This document shows, piece by piece, positions 17,449-25,681 of a DNA stretch of 64,000 nt. This stretch comes from Streptomyces sp. ISL-10. Its GTDB lineage: Bacteria; Actinomycetota; Actinomycetes; Streptomycetales; Streptomycetaceae. The translations under genes and the position numbers were made by a program. The stretch lies in assembly GCF_018614575.1 (NCBI RefSeq), contig NZ_JAGGOJ010000033.1, forward strand, positions 19,810 through 83,809, written 5' to 3'. The notes below the pieces were generated by a model. That model was given only the letters and a program-made list of their open reading frames with translations. It did not search any database and was not told the DNA's origin. Numbering within the stretch: position 1 is the first letter of the stretch; every line of letters begins with the position of its first letter.

Positions 17449-18249
17449 ATGCGTTACCAGCTGAGCATTCCTGTCACCGCCGTGGCCCTCCTGGCCCTGT
17501 CCGCCTGCGGCACGGAGTCGCAAGGCGGCTCCGGTAACTCCGTGGCGCCCGACGTCCCTCTCACCGGAGTGCGCTGGTCCGTGGACAGCGTGAGTGTCGA
17601 CGGCAAGAAGACCGCGGCGCCCACCGACGCGTATGTCGAGATCACCGACAAGGGCCGGGCCATGGGCAACTACGGATGCAACCACTTCGGCGCCGACATC
17701 ACGATCAAGGGCGACACCGTCACGGTCGGTCCCGGCGAGATGACCGAGATGGCCTGTGACAAGAAGGTCCAGGGCTTCGAGGACACCCTGCGCGCCGCGT
17801 TCTCCGGCAAGCTCAAGGCGAAGCTCACCGACGGCAGGCTGACCCTGACCACCGAGAAGGGCGACGCCATCGCGATGACCGCCGAGCAGCCCGCCCCGCT
17901 GATCGGCACCAGGTGGACCGTGGACTCCCTGGTGTCGGGTGAGACCGCCACGTCCCTGCCCGCCGGCACGGAGGGCAAGGCGCACCTGACCATCGCCGAG
18001 GACGGAACCGTCGGGGGCAGCCTCGGCTGCAACCGTTTCTCCAGCACCGCGAAGGTCTCCGGCGACTCGATCACCCTCGGCCGTCTCGCCTCCACCCGGA
18101 AGCTGTGCCCGGGTCCGGAGATGGATCTGGAGCGTGAGCTGGTCAAGGTCCTCAGCGAGGGGACGGTGAAGTACGAGGTGAAGCACCGCACGCTGACCCT
18201 CACCGCGTCGAACGGCAAGGGTTTGGCGGCGTTCGCGGACATGCGCTGA
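17449..18249 (+). CDS. META-domain lipoprotein, two tandem META domains
   Basis: A 266-residue exported protein. From the ATG at 17449 there is a classic lipoprotein signal: MRYQ, a hydrophobic core, then LSAC with the lipid-modified cysteine at residue 20. A GTG at 17377 would put 24 Pro/Gly-rich residues in front of the signal, so it is rejected. Two META (HslJ-like) domains follow, each with the GxxGCNxF loop (MGNYGCNHF and GGSLGCNRF) and a paired downstream cysteine (EMACDKK, RKLCPGPE). In HslJ-type proteins these form a disulfide-stapled beta fold. The domain is linked to envelope stress and antibiotic tolerance in other bacteria; the role in Streptomyces is unknown. Confidence 0.9.
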   Translation: MRYQLSIPVTAVALLALSACGTESQGGSGNSVAPDVPLTGVRWSVDSVSVDGKKTAAPTDAYVEITDKGRAMGNYGCNHFGADITIKGDTVTVGPGEMTEMACDKKVQGFEDTLRAAFSGKLKAKLTDGRLTLTTEKGDAIAMTAEQPAPLIGTRWTVDSLVSGETATSLPAGTEGKAHLTIAEDGTVGGSLGCNRFSSTAKVSGDSITLGRLASTRKLCPGPEMDLERELVKVLSEGTVKYEVKHRTLTLTASNGKGLAAFADMR

Positions 18250-18682
18250 TCAGACGCGGGCATACCCACCTGAATCGGATGCGGCGAGGGCTCTTCGAGG
18301 CGTTGCGGCATGCCCGGAATGCACCGAAATGGGGCCGCCCGTCGGCAGTACCGGGTGTGAACTGGCGCACGCACCCACAGGCGGCGCTCGCCCCGCCGAG
18401 CAGGGTGACGCGACGGCACTCCACGCGCGTGACGGCACGGTCGCGCAGGGCCGTGCCGACCGGGAGCCCGGCCCGTCCCGGCCAGGTGGGTCGACGATCG
18501 TCCCAGGATGCGGACGGGTCGACGGACACGTTGCCGATCTCCGTGCAGCGTCCGTACGGCCGCCGGAGCCATGCGAATTCTTGCCTTCGGCGTGTCATGA
18601 GCGCCGCAACCGGGCTCTTGGAAACCAGTTGCGCGGCATCCCCAATTCGGACCAGTGGTCGATCTCGCCTACACTCGGTGGC
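18250..18682. other. Intergenic region before purF
   Basis: About 430 bp with no supportable gene; plus-strand reading continues in frame into purF but lacks starts and conservation. A possible purF promoter element, TACACT, is at 18670-18675. I see no riboswitch-like fold. Confidence 0.45.
18670..18675 (+). promoter_or_regulatory. Candidate -10 element of purF
   Basis: TACACT ends 7 bp before the purF GTG at 18683, so transcription would begin at or next to the start codon. This predicts a leaderless message. No convincing -35 hexamer is seen. Confidence 0.4.
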
Positions 18683-20200
18683 GTGCCACGTGGTGACGGA
18701 CGACTCAACCACGACCTGCTCCCCGGCGAGAAGGGCCCCCAGGACGCTTGCGGCGTCTTCGGTGTCTGGGCTCCGGGTGAAGAGGTCGCGAAGCTCACTT
18801 ACTTCGGGCTCTACGCCCTCCAACATCGAGGCCAGGAATCCGCGGGAATCGCGGTCAGCAATGGCTCTCAGATCCTCGTCTTCAAGGACATGGGCCTGGT
18901 GTCCCAGGTCTTCGACGAGACCTCTCTCGGCTCCCTGACCGGTCACATCGCGGTCGGTCACGCCCGCTACTCGACCACGGGCGCCTCCGTGTGGGAGAAC
19001 GCGCAGCCGACCTTCCGGGCCACGGCCCACGGCTCGATCGCGCTCGGCCACAACGGAAACCTGGTCAACACGGCTCAGCTGGCCGAGATGGTCGCCGAGC
19101 TCCCCAAGGAGAACGGCCGGTCCACCCAGGTCGCCGCGACCAACGACACCGATCTGGTCACCGCTCTGCTCGCCGGGCAGGTCGACGACGACGGCAAGCC
19201 GCTGACGATCGAGGAGGCGGCCGCCAAGGTCCTTCCCGAGGTCCAGGGCGCCTTCTCGCTCGTCTTCATGGACGAGGGCACCCTCTACGCGGCCCGCGAC
19301 CCGCAGGGCATCCGCCCGCTGGTCCTCGGCCGCCTCGACCGGGGCTGGGTCGTCGCCTCCGAGAGCGCCGCTCTCGACATCTGCGGCGCCAGCTTCGTCC
19401 GCGAGATCGAGCCCGGTGAGCTCATCGCCATCGACGAGAACGGCATCCGCACCTCTCGCTTCGCAGAAGCGAAGCCCAAGGGCTGTGTCTTCGAGTACGT
19501 CTACCTGGCGCGTCCCGACACCGACATCGCCGGCCGGAACGTCTACCTCTCCCGGGTCGAGATGGGCCGGAAACTGGCCAAGGAAGCTCCGGTCGAGGCC
19601 GACCTCGTCATAGCGACGCCGGAGTCCGGCACGCCCGCCGCGATCGGCTACGCCGAGGCGAGTGGCATCCCGTACGGCTCCGGCCTGGTGAAGAACGCCT
19701 ACGTGGGCCGCACCTTCATCCAGCCCTCGCAGACCATCCGCCAGCTGGGCATCCGCCTGAAGCTGAACCCGCTCAAGGAAGTCATCCGGGGCAAGCGGCT
19801 GGTCGTCGTCGACGACTCGATCGTCCGCGGCAACACCCAGCGGGCCCTGGTCAAGATGCTCCGCGAGGCCGGTGCCGCCGAGGTCCACATCCGGATCTCG
19901 TCCCCGCCGGTCAAGTGGCCCTGCTTCTTCGGCATCGACTTCGCGACACGCGCCGAGCTCATCGCCAACGGCATGTCGATCGACGAGATCGGCAAGTCCC
20001 TGGGCGCCGACTCCCTCGCGTACATCTCCATCGACGGCATGATCGAGGCGACCACCATCGCCAAGCCGAACCTCTGCCGCGCCTGCTTCGACGGCGAGTA
20101 CCCGATGGAGCTGCCCGACCCCGAGCTGCTGGGCAAGCAGCTTCTGGAGACCGAGCTGGCGGGTGGCGCCGATGCCGCCGACGCCCTCCGTCGCCCGTAA
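18683..20200 (+). CDS. purF: Amidophosphoribosyltransferase
   Basis: A 505-residue enzyme for the first committed purine step, PRPP plus glutamine to phosphoribosylamine. The GTG at 18683 gives a 22-residue propeptide ending QDA before the catalytic Cys23 (CGVFGVWAP), which must be exposed by autocleavage. YALQHRGQESAGIA and HNGNLVN belong to the Ntn glutaminase domain; LVVVDDSIVRGNT is the PRPP-binding loop of the C-terminal domain. Cysteines in WPCFFGI and NLCRACFDGEYP are placed for the 4Fe-4S cluster of the Bacillus-type enzyme. There is no clear Shine-Dalgarno. purM follows 33 bp downstream, probably in the same transcript. Confidence 0.97.
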   Translation: MPRGDGRLNHDLLPGEKGPQDACGVFGVWAPGEEVAKLTYFGLYALQHRGQESAGIAVSNGSQILVFKDMGLVSQVFDETSLGSLTGHIAVGHARYSTTGASVWENAQPTFRATAHGSIALGHNGNLVNTAQLAEMVAELPKENGRSTQVAATNDTDLVTALLAGQVDDDGKPLTIEEAAAKVLPEVQGAFSLVFMDEGTLYAARDPQGIRPLVLGRLDRGWVVASESAALDICGASFVREIEPGELIAIDENGIRTSRFAEAKPKGCVFEYVYLARPDTDIAGRNVYLSRVEMGRKLAKEAPVEADLVIATPESGTPAAIGYAEASGIPYGSGLVKNAYVGRTFIQPSQTIRQLGIRLKLNPLKEVIRGKRLVVVDDSIVRGNTQRALVKMLREAGAAEVHIRISSPPVKWPCFFGIDFATRAELIANGMSIDEIGKSLGADSLAYISIDGMIEATTIAKPNLCRACFDGEYPMELPDPELLGKQLLETELAGGADAADALRRP

Positions 20201-20233
20201 TCCCTGCAGTACGACACGAAAGCTCTCAACCTC

Positions 20234-21319
20234 ATGAGTGAGACTCCCAGTGCCGAGGGCGGCGCCAGCTACGCAGCCGCTGGTGTCGACATCGAAGCGG
20301 GTGACCGCGCCGTCGAGCTGATGAAGGAGTGGGTGAAGAAGACGCAGCGCGCTGAAGTCGCGGGCCTCGGCGGCCTCGGCGGATTCGCCGGCCTCTTCGA
20401 CGCCTCCGCCCTCAAGCGCTACGAGCGACCGCTGCTCGCCTCCGCGACCGACGGCGTCGGCACGAAGGTCGACATCGCCCGCCGGATGGGCGTGTACGAC
20501 ACCATCGGCCACGACCTGGTCGCCATGGTCATGGACGACATCGTCGTCTGCGGCGCCGAGCCGCTGTTCATGACCGACTACATCTGTGTCGGCAAGGTGC
20601 ACCCCGAGCGGGTCGCGGGCATCGTCAAGGGCATCGCCGAGGGCTGTGTGCTCGCCGGTACGGCGCTGGTGGGCGGCGAGACCGCCGAGCACCCCGGCCT
20701 GCTGGGCCCGGACGACTTCGACGTCGCCGGGGCGGGCACCGGTGTGGTCGAGGCCGACCGGCTGCTGGGCGCTGATCGCATCCGTACGGGTGACGTGGTC
20801 ATCGCGATGGCGTCGTCGGGGCTTCACTCCAACGGGTACTCGCTGGTGCGCCACGTCCTGTTCGATCGGGCGAAGATGTCGCTGGAGACGCAGGTCGACG
20901 AGCTCGGCCGGACGCTCGGCGAGGAGCTGCTGGAGCCCACCAAGATCTATTCGCTGGACTGTCTGGCGCTCACCCGGACCACCGAGGTGCACGCGTTCAG
21001 CCACATCACCGGTGGCGGGCTCGCCAACAATCTGGCCCGCGTCGTACCGGACCACCTGCACGCGGCGGTCGACCGCTCCACCTGGGCACCCGGCGCCGTG
21101 TTCGATCTCGTGGGCACGGCCGGCCGGGTCGAGCGGCTGGAGCTGGAGAAGACCCTCAACATGGGCGTCGGCATGATGGCCGTCGTCCCGGCGGCCTCCG
21201 TCGACGTGGCGCTGACCACCCTCGCGGACCGCGGTGTGGACGCCTGGGTCGCGGGCGAGATCATCGAGCGCGGCGACCATGGCACGGGTGCCGCGCTGAC
21301 GGGTGACTACGCGAGCTGA
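20234..21319 (+). CDS. purM: Phosphoribosylformylglycinamidine cyclo-ligase (AIR synthetase)
   Basis: A 361-residue ATP-dependent enzyme that closes the imidazole ring to make AIR. Signatures are SYAAAGVDIEAGDRAVELM at the N-terminus, ATDGVGTKVDIARRMG, the glycine-rich ALVGGETAEHPG, and SSGLHSNGYSLVR. It shares the fold of PurL. The ATG at 20234 is the natural start. It is 33 bp after purF, so a purF-purM operon is likely, and a terminator follows 10 bp beyond the stop. Confidence 0.97.
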   Translation: MSETPSAEGGASYAAAGVDIEAGDRAVELMKEWVKKTQRAEVAGLGGLGGFAGLFDASALKRYERPLLASATDGVGTKVDIARRMGVYDTIGHDLVAMVMDDIVVCGAEPLFMTDYICVGKVHPERVAGIVKGIAEGCVLAGTALVGGETAEHPGLLGPDDFDVAGAGTGVVEADRLLGADRIRTGDVVIAMASSGLHSNGYSLVRHVLFDRAKMSLETQVDELGRTLGEELLEPTKIYSLDCLALTRTTEVHAFSHITGGGLANNLARVVPDHLHAAVDRSTWAPGAVFDLVGTAGRVERLELEKTLNMGVGMMAVVPAASVDVALTTLADRGVDAWVAGEIIERGDHGTGAALTGDYAS

Positions 21320-21329
21320 ACAGCACAGA

Positions 21330-21359
21330 ACCCGGTCCGGGGCAGGCCCCGGACCGGGT
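21330..21359. terminator. Terminator after purM (convergent with DUF3073 gene)
   Basis: A perfect 13-bp stem (21330-21342 with 21347-21359) has a CAGG loop, between convergent purM and the DUF3073 gene. It can serve both strands. Confidence 0.85.
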
Positions 21360-21373
21360 CGGTGAGTACTGCG

Positions 21374-21637
21374 TCAAGCGCCGCGGCGCTGTGACGACGG
21401 ACCGGACTCGTCGTCCTCGTCCTCGTCGTCGTTGTACATGTCCGCGTACCGCGCGTACGGGTCGTCTTCCTCGTCGTCGTCCTCGAACGGCTCGCCGTTC
21501 GGCGGCTGGCTCGAAATCGGACTCGAAGTCGATGCGCCCAGCTCGTTGGCCAGACGCGACAGGTCAGTCCCGCCGCTGTTGTACTTCAGCTGGCGGGCGA
21601 CCTTTGTCTGCTTGGCCTTGGCCCGGCCGCGCCCCAT
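21374..21637 (-). CDS. DUF3073 family protein
   Basis: An 87-residue cytoplasmic protein with a basic N-terminal half (MGRGRAKAKQTKVARQLKY, then SGGTDLSRLANELG) and an extremely acidic, disordered C-terminal half rich in D and E. This is the DUF3073 layout, conserved in actinobacteria beside purM. The ATG at 21637 begins the conserved MGRGRAKAKQ; upstream in-frame codons are not conserved. Its function is unknown; the strongly split charge suggests nucleic-acid or ribosome contact, but nothing in the sequence proves it. Confidence 0.9.
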   Translation of the reverse strand: MGRGRAKAKQTKVARQLKYNSGGTDLSRLANELGASTSSPISSQPPNGEPFEDDDEEDDPYARYADMYNDDEDEDDESGPSSQRRGA

Positions 21638-21918
21638 GGCTCGACCCCCTCGGTGACGGGGCTCGACGGCCCCAGAGTCTTGACACGCGTTCATGAGTCG
21701 GAACGGGCTCTCCGTGAAGAGCTCGGTCCGTAGGGCTTCAACGGTACCTGCTTCCGCGGCCATACGGTACGCCGCCCGCATCAGGTGCCGCTTCACACAA
21801 CCCGCGAGGAGCCCCGTCCTCGCTGGTCAACTGCGATTTTAACCTCTTCCCGGCGTCCGACCCGCCGACCGGGGTGAGTCTTGTCTCCCCGGACGGGCGG
21901 GCCGGACGGGCGCCCGGC

Positions 21919-23001
21919 TCAGCGACGGCGGGCGTCCGCCATGCGCTGCTCGGCGATCCGGTCGGCCGCGGCGGCCGGCGGAATACCGTCTTCCTTCGCA
22001 CGTGCGAATATTGCCAGGGTGGTGTCGAAGATCTTCGACGCCTTCGCCCTGCACCGGTCGAAGTCGAAGCCGTGCAGCTCGTCGGCGACCTGGATGACGC
22101 CGCCGGCGTTCACCACGTAGTCGGGGGCGTAGAGGATCCCGCGGTCCGCGAGGTCCTTCTCGACGCCCGGGTGCGCGAGCTGGTTGTTGGCCGCACCACA
22201 GACGATCTTCGCCGTCAGCACCGGCACGCTGTCGTCGTTGAGGGCGCCGCCGAGCGCGCAGGGGGCGTAGACGTCCAGGCCCTCCGTGCGGATCAGGGCG
22301 TCGGTGTCGGCGACCGCGGTGACCTCGGGGTGCTTGTCGAGGACCCGGCGCACGGACTCCGTGCGCACATCGGTGATCACGACCTGGGCGCCGTCGGAGA
22401 GCAGGTGCTCGACCAGGTGGTGGCCGACCTTGCCGACACCGGCGATGCCGATCTTGCGGCCGCGCAGCGTCGGGTCGCCCCACAGGTGCTGGGCGGAGGC
22501 GCGCATGCCCTGGAAGACGCCGTAGGCGGTGAGCACGGACGAGTCGCCCGCGCCGCCGTTCTCGGGGGAGCGGCCGGTGACCCAGCGGCTCTCGCGCGCG
22601 ACGACGTCCATGTCGGCGACGTAGGTGCCGACGTCGCAGGCGGTCACGTAACGGCCGCCGAGGGAGTCCACGAACCGGCCGTAGGCCAGCAGCAACTCCT
22701 CGGACTTGATCTGCTCGGGATCGCCGATGATCACGGCCTTGCCGCCGCCGTGGTCGAGACCGGCCATGGCGTTCTTGTACGACATGCCCCGGGAGAGGTT
22801 CAGCGCGTCGGCGACGGCCTCTTCCTCGGAGGCGTACGGGTAGAAGCGGGTGCCGCCGAGGGCCGGGCCCAGGGCGGTCGAGTGGATGGCGATGACGGCC
22901 TTCAGGCCGGACGCGCGGTCCTGGCAGAGCACGACCTGCTCGTGCCCTCCCTGCTCCGATCGGAACAGGGTGTGCAGGACGCCGTCTGTCACATCGGTCA
23001 C
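21919..23001 (-). CDS. vdh: Valine (branched-chain amino acid) dehydrogenase
   Basis: A 360-residue NAD-dependent enzyme of the Glu/Leu/Phe/Val dehydrogenase family, which deaminates valine, leucine and isoleucine and so feeds branched-chain acyl-CoA to polyketide synthesis in Streptomyces. GLDHGGGKAVI contains the catalytic lysine loop, GPALGGTRFYPY the substrate pocket, and GIAGVGKVGHHL the NAD-binding Rossmann turn. The GTG at 23001 lies 8 nt after GGGAG and gives the known family start; a TTG at 23016 is less likely. It is divergent from a conserved gene at 23157, with a short inverted repeat between them. Confidence 0.95.
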   Translation of the reverse strand: MTDVTDGVLHTLFRSEQGGHEQVVLCQDRASGLKAVIAIHSTALGPALGGTRFYPYASEEEAVADALNLSRGMSYKNAMAGLDHGGGKAVIIGDPEQIKSEELLLAYGRFVDSLGGRYVTACDVGTYVADMDVVARESRWVTGRSPENGGAGDSSVLTAYGVFQGMRASAQHLWGDPTLRGRKIGIAGVGKVGHHLVEHLLSDGAQVVITDVRTESVRRVLDKHPEVTAVADTDALIRTEGLDVYAPCALGGALNDDSVPVLTAKIVCGAANNQLAHPGVEKDLADRGILYAPDYVVNAGGVIQVADELHGFDFDRCRAKASKIFDTTLAIFARAKEDGIPPAAAADRIAEQRMADARRR

Positions 23002-23082
23002 GGTGGTGACTCCCAAGTACGAAGCGGCGGATGCGGGCCTTCCTGCGGGTGGGGAAGGTCCGTCTGGGCAAGAGAGTAAGTC

Positions 23083-23096
23083 CTACGCGTGCGTAG
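23083..23096. promoter_or_regulatory. Inverted repeat between vdh and divergent gene
   Basis: CTACGC and GCGTAG arms are separated by GT, placed 82 bp upstream of the vdh start and 60 bp upstream of the divergent gene. It is a possible operator for a dimeric regulator of vdh. Support is only the symmetry and position. Confidence 0.3.
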
Positions 23097-23156
23097 ATCC
23101 GACCTGGTGCCGGAGATCACCCCCCGGCGGAGTACGGGCATGGAAGGATTTGCGGC

Positions 23157-23987
23157 ATGCCAGCGCTGTCCTCGGTCCTTGTCCCGTACGCGGCCTATCT
23201 GCGGATCTACGAGCCCCTGGCGGCCTTCCCCGAGCCCGAGCGCAGCCACTGGGCGCGCTACGCCCACAGGGACGACACCCCGACCGCACAGGACGAGCTG
23301 CGACGGTCGCTGGCCGACTTGCTGCCCACGCCCCCCGTCCCGGTCCCCGTCCACGAGAGCGCGGACGCCTTCGTGACCGACGTCGACGGTGTGGTGTGCG
23401 TGTGCCCGTGGCGGACCCGGCTACGGGGCTGGCTGGCGCTGGAGGAGCTGCCCGACCAGTTGCCGGCGCCGCTGCTGGACGCGGTGCTGCCACCGGTCGT
23501 GCGGGGACAGGCGGCCGCTGATTTCGAGCAGTGGCGCGAGCGGAATCCGGACGCCCGCCCGTGGATCAGGACGGCGGTGTGGGGCGTGCCCGTGGGATGG
23601 TTCGTGCTCTTCGCCGACGAGGAACGCGAGTACACGGCGACGGCTCCCTCGCTGCGCTACCGGACGCCGATGGTCCAGGCCCGCCGACGGCTCGCCCGGG
23701 CGCTGCGGACGCTGCGGGAGACGATCGACGAGGGGCCGCTGACCGAGAGCCTGGTGGACGTGGGGCGCTGGCTGGAGGAGTTCCATCCGCGCTCGCTGGT
23801 CGAACTGGACTACGGCGGTCTGGTGCACGCCCTGCCCGGCGATCTTCTGGCCGAGGACCGGTCGGCGGCCGACGCGGCGCAGGGGATCGCGGCGCTGCGG
23901 GCCGGGGACGGCGAGGGCGCGGCAAAGGCGTACAGGCGTCTGACGGATCGTTGGAGAGCCGTGAAGGATCGTCAGTTCGCCAATTGA
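23157..23987 (+). CDS. Conserved actinobacterial protein of unknown function
   Basis: A 276-residue soluble protein without signal peptide or membrane helices. It begins MPALSSVLVPYAAYLRIYEP and contains EREYTATAPSLRYRTPMVQARRRL and VELDYGGLVHAL. No domain is recognisable to me; I recall a homologue in the same place, between vdh and bldC, in other streptomycetes. The ATG at 23157 lacks a strong Shine-Dalgarno but is well placed. The composition is rich in Arg, Glu and Leu and mostly helical by appearance. A link to BldC is suggested by synteny only. Confidence 0.8.
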   Translation: MPALSSVLVPYAAYLRIYEPLAAFPEPERSHWARYAHRDDTPTAQDELRRSLADLLPTPPVPVPVHESADAFVTDVDGVVCVCPWRTRLRGWLALEELPDQLPAPLLDAVLPPVVRGQAAADFEQWRERNPDARPWIRTAVWGVPVGWFVLFADEEREYTATAPSLRYRTPMVQARRRLARALRTLRETIDEGPLTESLVDVGRWLEEFHPRSLVELDYGGLVHALPGDLLAEDRSAADAAQGIAALRAGDGEGAAKAYRRLTDRWRAVKDRQFAN

Positions 23988-24465
23988 CCAAGGTGTGCGG
24001 CGGGGGCGGGAGCAGAGGAGGGGACGTAGGTCCCGATCCGGGCGATTGCCCCAAGCGTGACGGATAGCACTAACCGCTCCCTTGCGCCCATCACCTACCC
24101 TCGTGTCAAAATAGGACAAGGAGTCCGGGGAGGGTTCCTTCCGTCCAAGTAAGGGCGGATCACTCAGCATTGCACGCTATGGGGGGTCTGAGGACTCCTG
24201 ATCGCTCTGTGACTGATCGTCACTGTGACGTGACTGTCCGTTATGGCATGGTCCATCGGCCTTCCGCCGTTGATGGACACCTGAGAGGGCAATTCCATCG
24301 GTTTGGCCGACGTGGCTGGACAGATGGTGTAGTTGTAGTGCCGAGGACAAGCCGTTCGTCCTATAACCGACTCGGCCCGCGTCCGCCATTTCGGGCAACG
24401 TGGGTCAAGGTGCAGAATTTAGAGGAAAGAACCGAGAAGGTTCGGTTCTCCCGAGGAGGCCGCTC
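23988..24465. promoter_or_regulatory. Long upstream region of bldC
   Basis: About 480 bp of non-coding DNA precede bldC. It is less G/C-rich than the surroundings, especially after 24180. Near the gene, GAACC at 24429-24433 faces GGTTC copies at 24439-24443 and 24444-24448, and GAATTT occurs at 24415-24420. BldC is known to bind asymmetric direct repeats of A/T-rich units, so autoregulation here is possible but unproven from sequence. Confidence 0.4.
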
Positions 24466-24672
24466 ATGACCGCTCGCACCCCTGATGCCGAGCCGCTGCT
24501 GACCCCGGCTGAGGTTGCCACGATGTTCCGCGTGGACCCGAAGACGGTCACCCGCTGGGCGAAGGCGGGCAAGCTCACGTCCATCCGCACGCTCGGGGGG
24601 CATCGCCGCTACCGCGAGGCAGAGGTCCGTGCGCTGCTTGCGGGTATTCCGCAGCAGCGCAGCGAGGCCTGA
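24466..24672 (+). CDS. bldC: Developmental regulator BldC (small MerR-like DNA-binding protein)
   Basis: A 68-residue protein consisting of little more than a MerR-type winged helix-turn-helix: LLTPAEVATMFRVDPKTVTRWAKAGKL, then SIRTLGGHRRYREAEV. It lacks the coiled coil and effector domain of full MerR proteins. BldC represses the switch to sporulation and holds Streptomyces in vegetative growth, binding DNA as head-to-tail oligomers. GAGGAGG (24453-24459) is 6 nt before the ATG, a strong ribosome binding site. It is monocistronic, with a long untranslated upstream region and a canonical intrinsic terminator about 100 bp downstream. Confidence 0.97.
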   Translation: MTARTPDAEPLLTPAEVATMFRVDPKTVTRWAKAGKLTSIRTLGGHRRYREAEVRALLAGIPQQRSEA

Positions 24673-24769
24673 ACACCCCGTCTGACCGGGCATTTCCGGG
24701 GCCCCCACCTCGGATGAGCCCACCACCTGCTCCACAGGCGCGCGTCTGCCCCAACAGGCCTTCGTCTTC

Positions 24770-24808
24770 GATCGCGCTGGACTCCGCCGGGTCCAGCGCG
24801 ATCTTTTT
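24770..24808 (+). terminator. Canonical intrinsic terminator downstream of bldC
   Basis: A perfect 13-bp stem (24770-24782 with 24791-24803) is followed directly by TTTTT. A true U-tract is unusual among the terminators of this window and suggests firm insulation of bldC. Confidence 0.9.
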
Positions 24809-25049
24809 GTGCCCGGAAGCGTGGTGGGGGGCGCCGGGGCCGGCAGTCGGCGGGGCCGGGGGGTGACATCGCTGTCGACCTACGGGGCTCCTGGGGCGGC
24901 GGTGCAATGGCACATATTAAATGGGGGGCTTGTAGGGAGGGGTTAAGTTCAGCCCTTCCCGAAACCTGTTCGGTGACACCCGTCACAGTGCGCGCGTCTT
25001 GCCAAAAGCCGGCCCGTCACCGAAAGGGGCACGATGCGCCGGGTGTTGG
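24809..25049. other. Intergenic region between bldC and the DUF6274-like gene
   Basis: No gene is supportable. An A/T-rich patch (CACATATTAAATGG at 24911-24924) stands out and might be part of a promoter, but it faces no well-placed start codon. Confidence 0.35.
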
Positions 25050-25403
25050 TCACTCGCGGGAGAGTCCTTCGTCCCGGCCCGGGGCAGGCGTGTCGGCGGC
25101 GGGTGGTGTCGGCGGTCCGGCCGGTGGAGTACCGGCGGCGGGCGCGGCCGGTGGAGTGTCGGAGGCGGGTCCAGCCGGTGGAGTGTCGGCGGCGGGAGCG
25201 GCGGGAGCGGCGGGAGCGGCCGGCTCGGCGGCTGACGTGGCCGACGGTGCGGTCGGCTCGCGGTCGGGGCGCTCCATGGCGAGGCGCAGGAGCCGATGGC
25301 AGATGGGGCAGGTCCTCGTCAGATGGCGGTAGCCCGTGGCGGCCGCCAGGTGGGCGCGCAGCAGCGCGCGCGTCTCGTACCGTCTCGCCGTCGACGCCGC
25401 CAT
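25050..25403 (-). CDS. Small DUF6274-like protein with CPICHRLLRLAME motif
   Basis: A 117-residue protein. The first 45 residues are structured: MAASTARRYETRALLRAHLAA, HLTRTCPICHRLLRLAME, with a CxxC pair followed by histidine that could bind zinc. The rest is a Pro/Ala/Thr-rich tail built from repeats of the type DTPPAGPA. I recall the N-terminal block as DUF6274, small proteins conserved near bldC. GGGGG lies 8 nt before the ATG at 25403; the GTG at 25412 has no room for a ribosome binding site. Function is unknown. The repeat tail probably varies between strains. Confidence 0.75.
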   Translation of the reverse strand: MAASTARRYETRALLRAHLAAATGYRHLTRTCPICHRLLRLAMERPDREPTAPSATSAAEPAAPAAPAAPAADTPPAGPASDTPPAAPAAGTPPAGPPTPPAADTPAPGRDEGLSRE

Positions 25404-25472
25404 GTACGTCACCCCCTGGACCCTGGGTACCGGTGGCCGATGGCGCCGTCAAGACGGCCTGCGCGCGCAAAC

Positions 25473-25509
25473 GACGAAGGCCCGCATCGTGATGATGCGG
25501 GCCTTCGTC
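25473..25509 (-). terminator. Terminator of first tRNA-Asp
   Basis: A perfect 16-bp stem (25473-25488 with 25494-25509) and 5-nt loop lie 9 bp beyond the tRNA 3' end on the minus strand. Confidence 0.85.
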
Positions 25510-25517
25510 ATCTGGCG

Positions 25518-25592
25518 CGGTCCTGACGGGATTTGAACCCGCGGCCTCCACCTTGACAGGGTGGCGAGCACTCCAAACTGCTCCACAGGACC
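25518..25592 (-). tRNA. tRNA-Asp (GTC anticodon), copy 1
   Basis: The acceptor arms GGTCCTG/CAGGACC, anticodon loop CTGTCAA, and T arm GGGTTCAAATCCC with discriminator G identify it as tRNA-Asp. It is identical to the copy at 32095-32169. CCA is not encoded. Confidence 0.97.
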
Positions 25593-25681
25593 AGGTTTCG
25601 CAGCCGATGTTCCCTGGCTGCGAGAGAGACTGTACAGCAGGTCTGCCGACCGGGTCGAACTCACCCAGGGCAACGGGGCCG

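Noticed and set aside
18250..18682. Purine riboswitch or small gene before purF
   Set aside because: No aptamer core could be recognised and no open frame has a start with a ribosome binding site.
24170..24469. Open frame of 99 codons upstream of bldC
   Set aside because: No ribosome binding site, no family resemblance, and it runs into the bldC leader; treated as non-coding.
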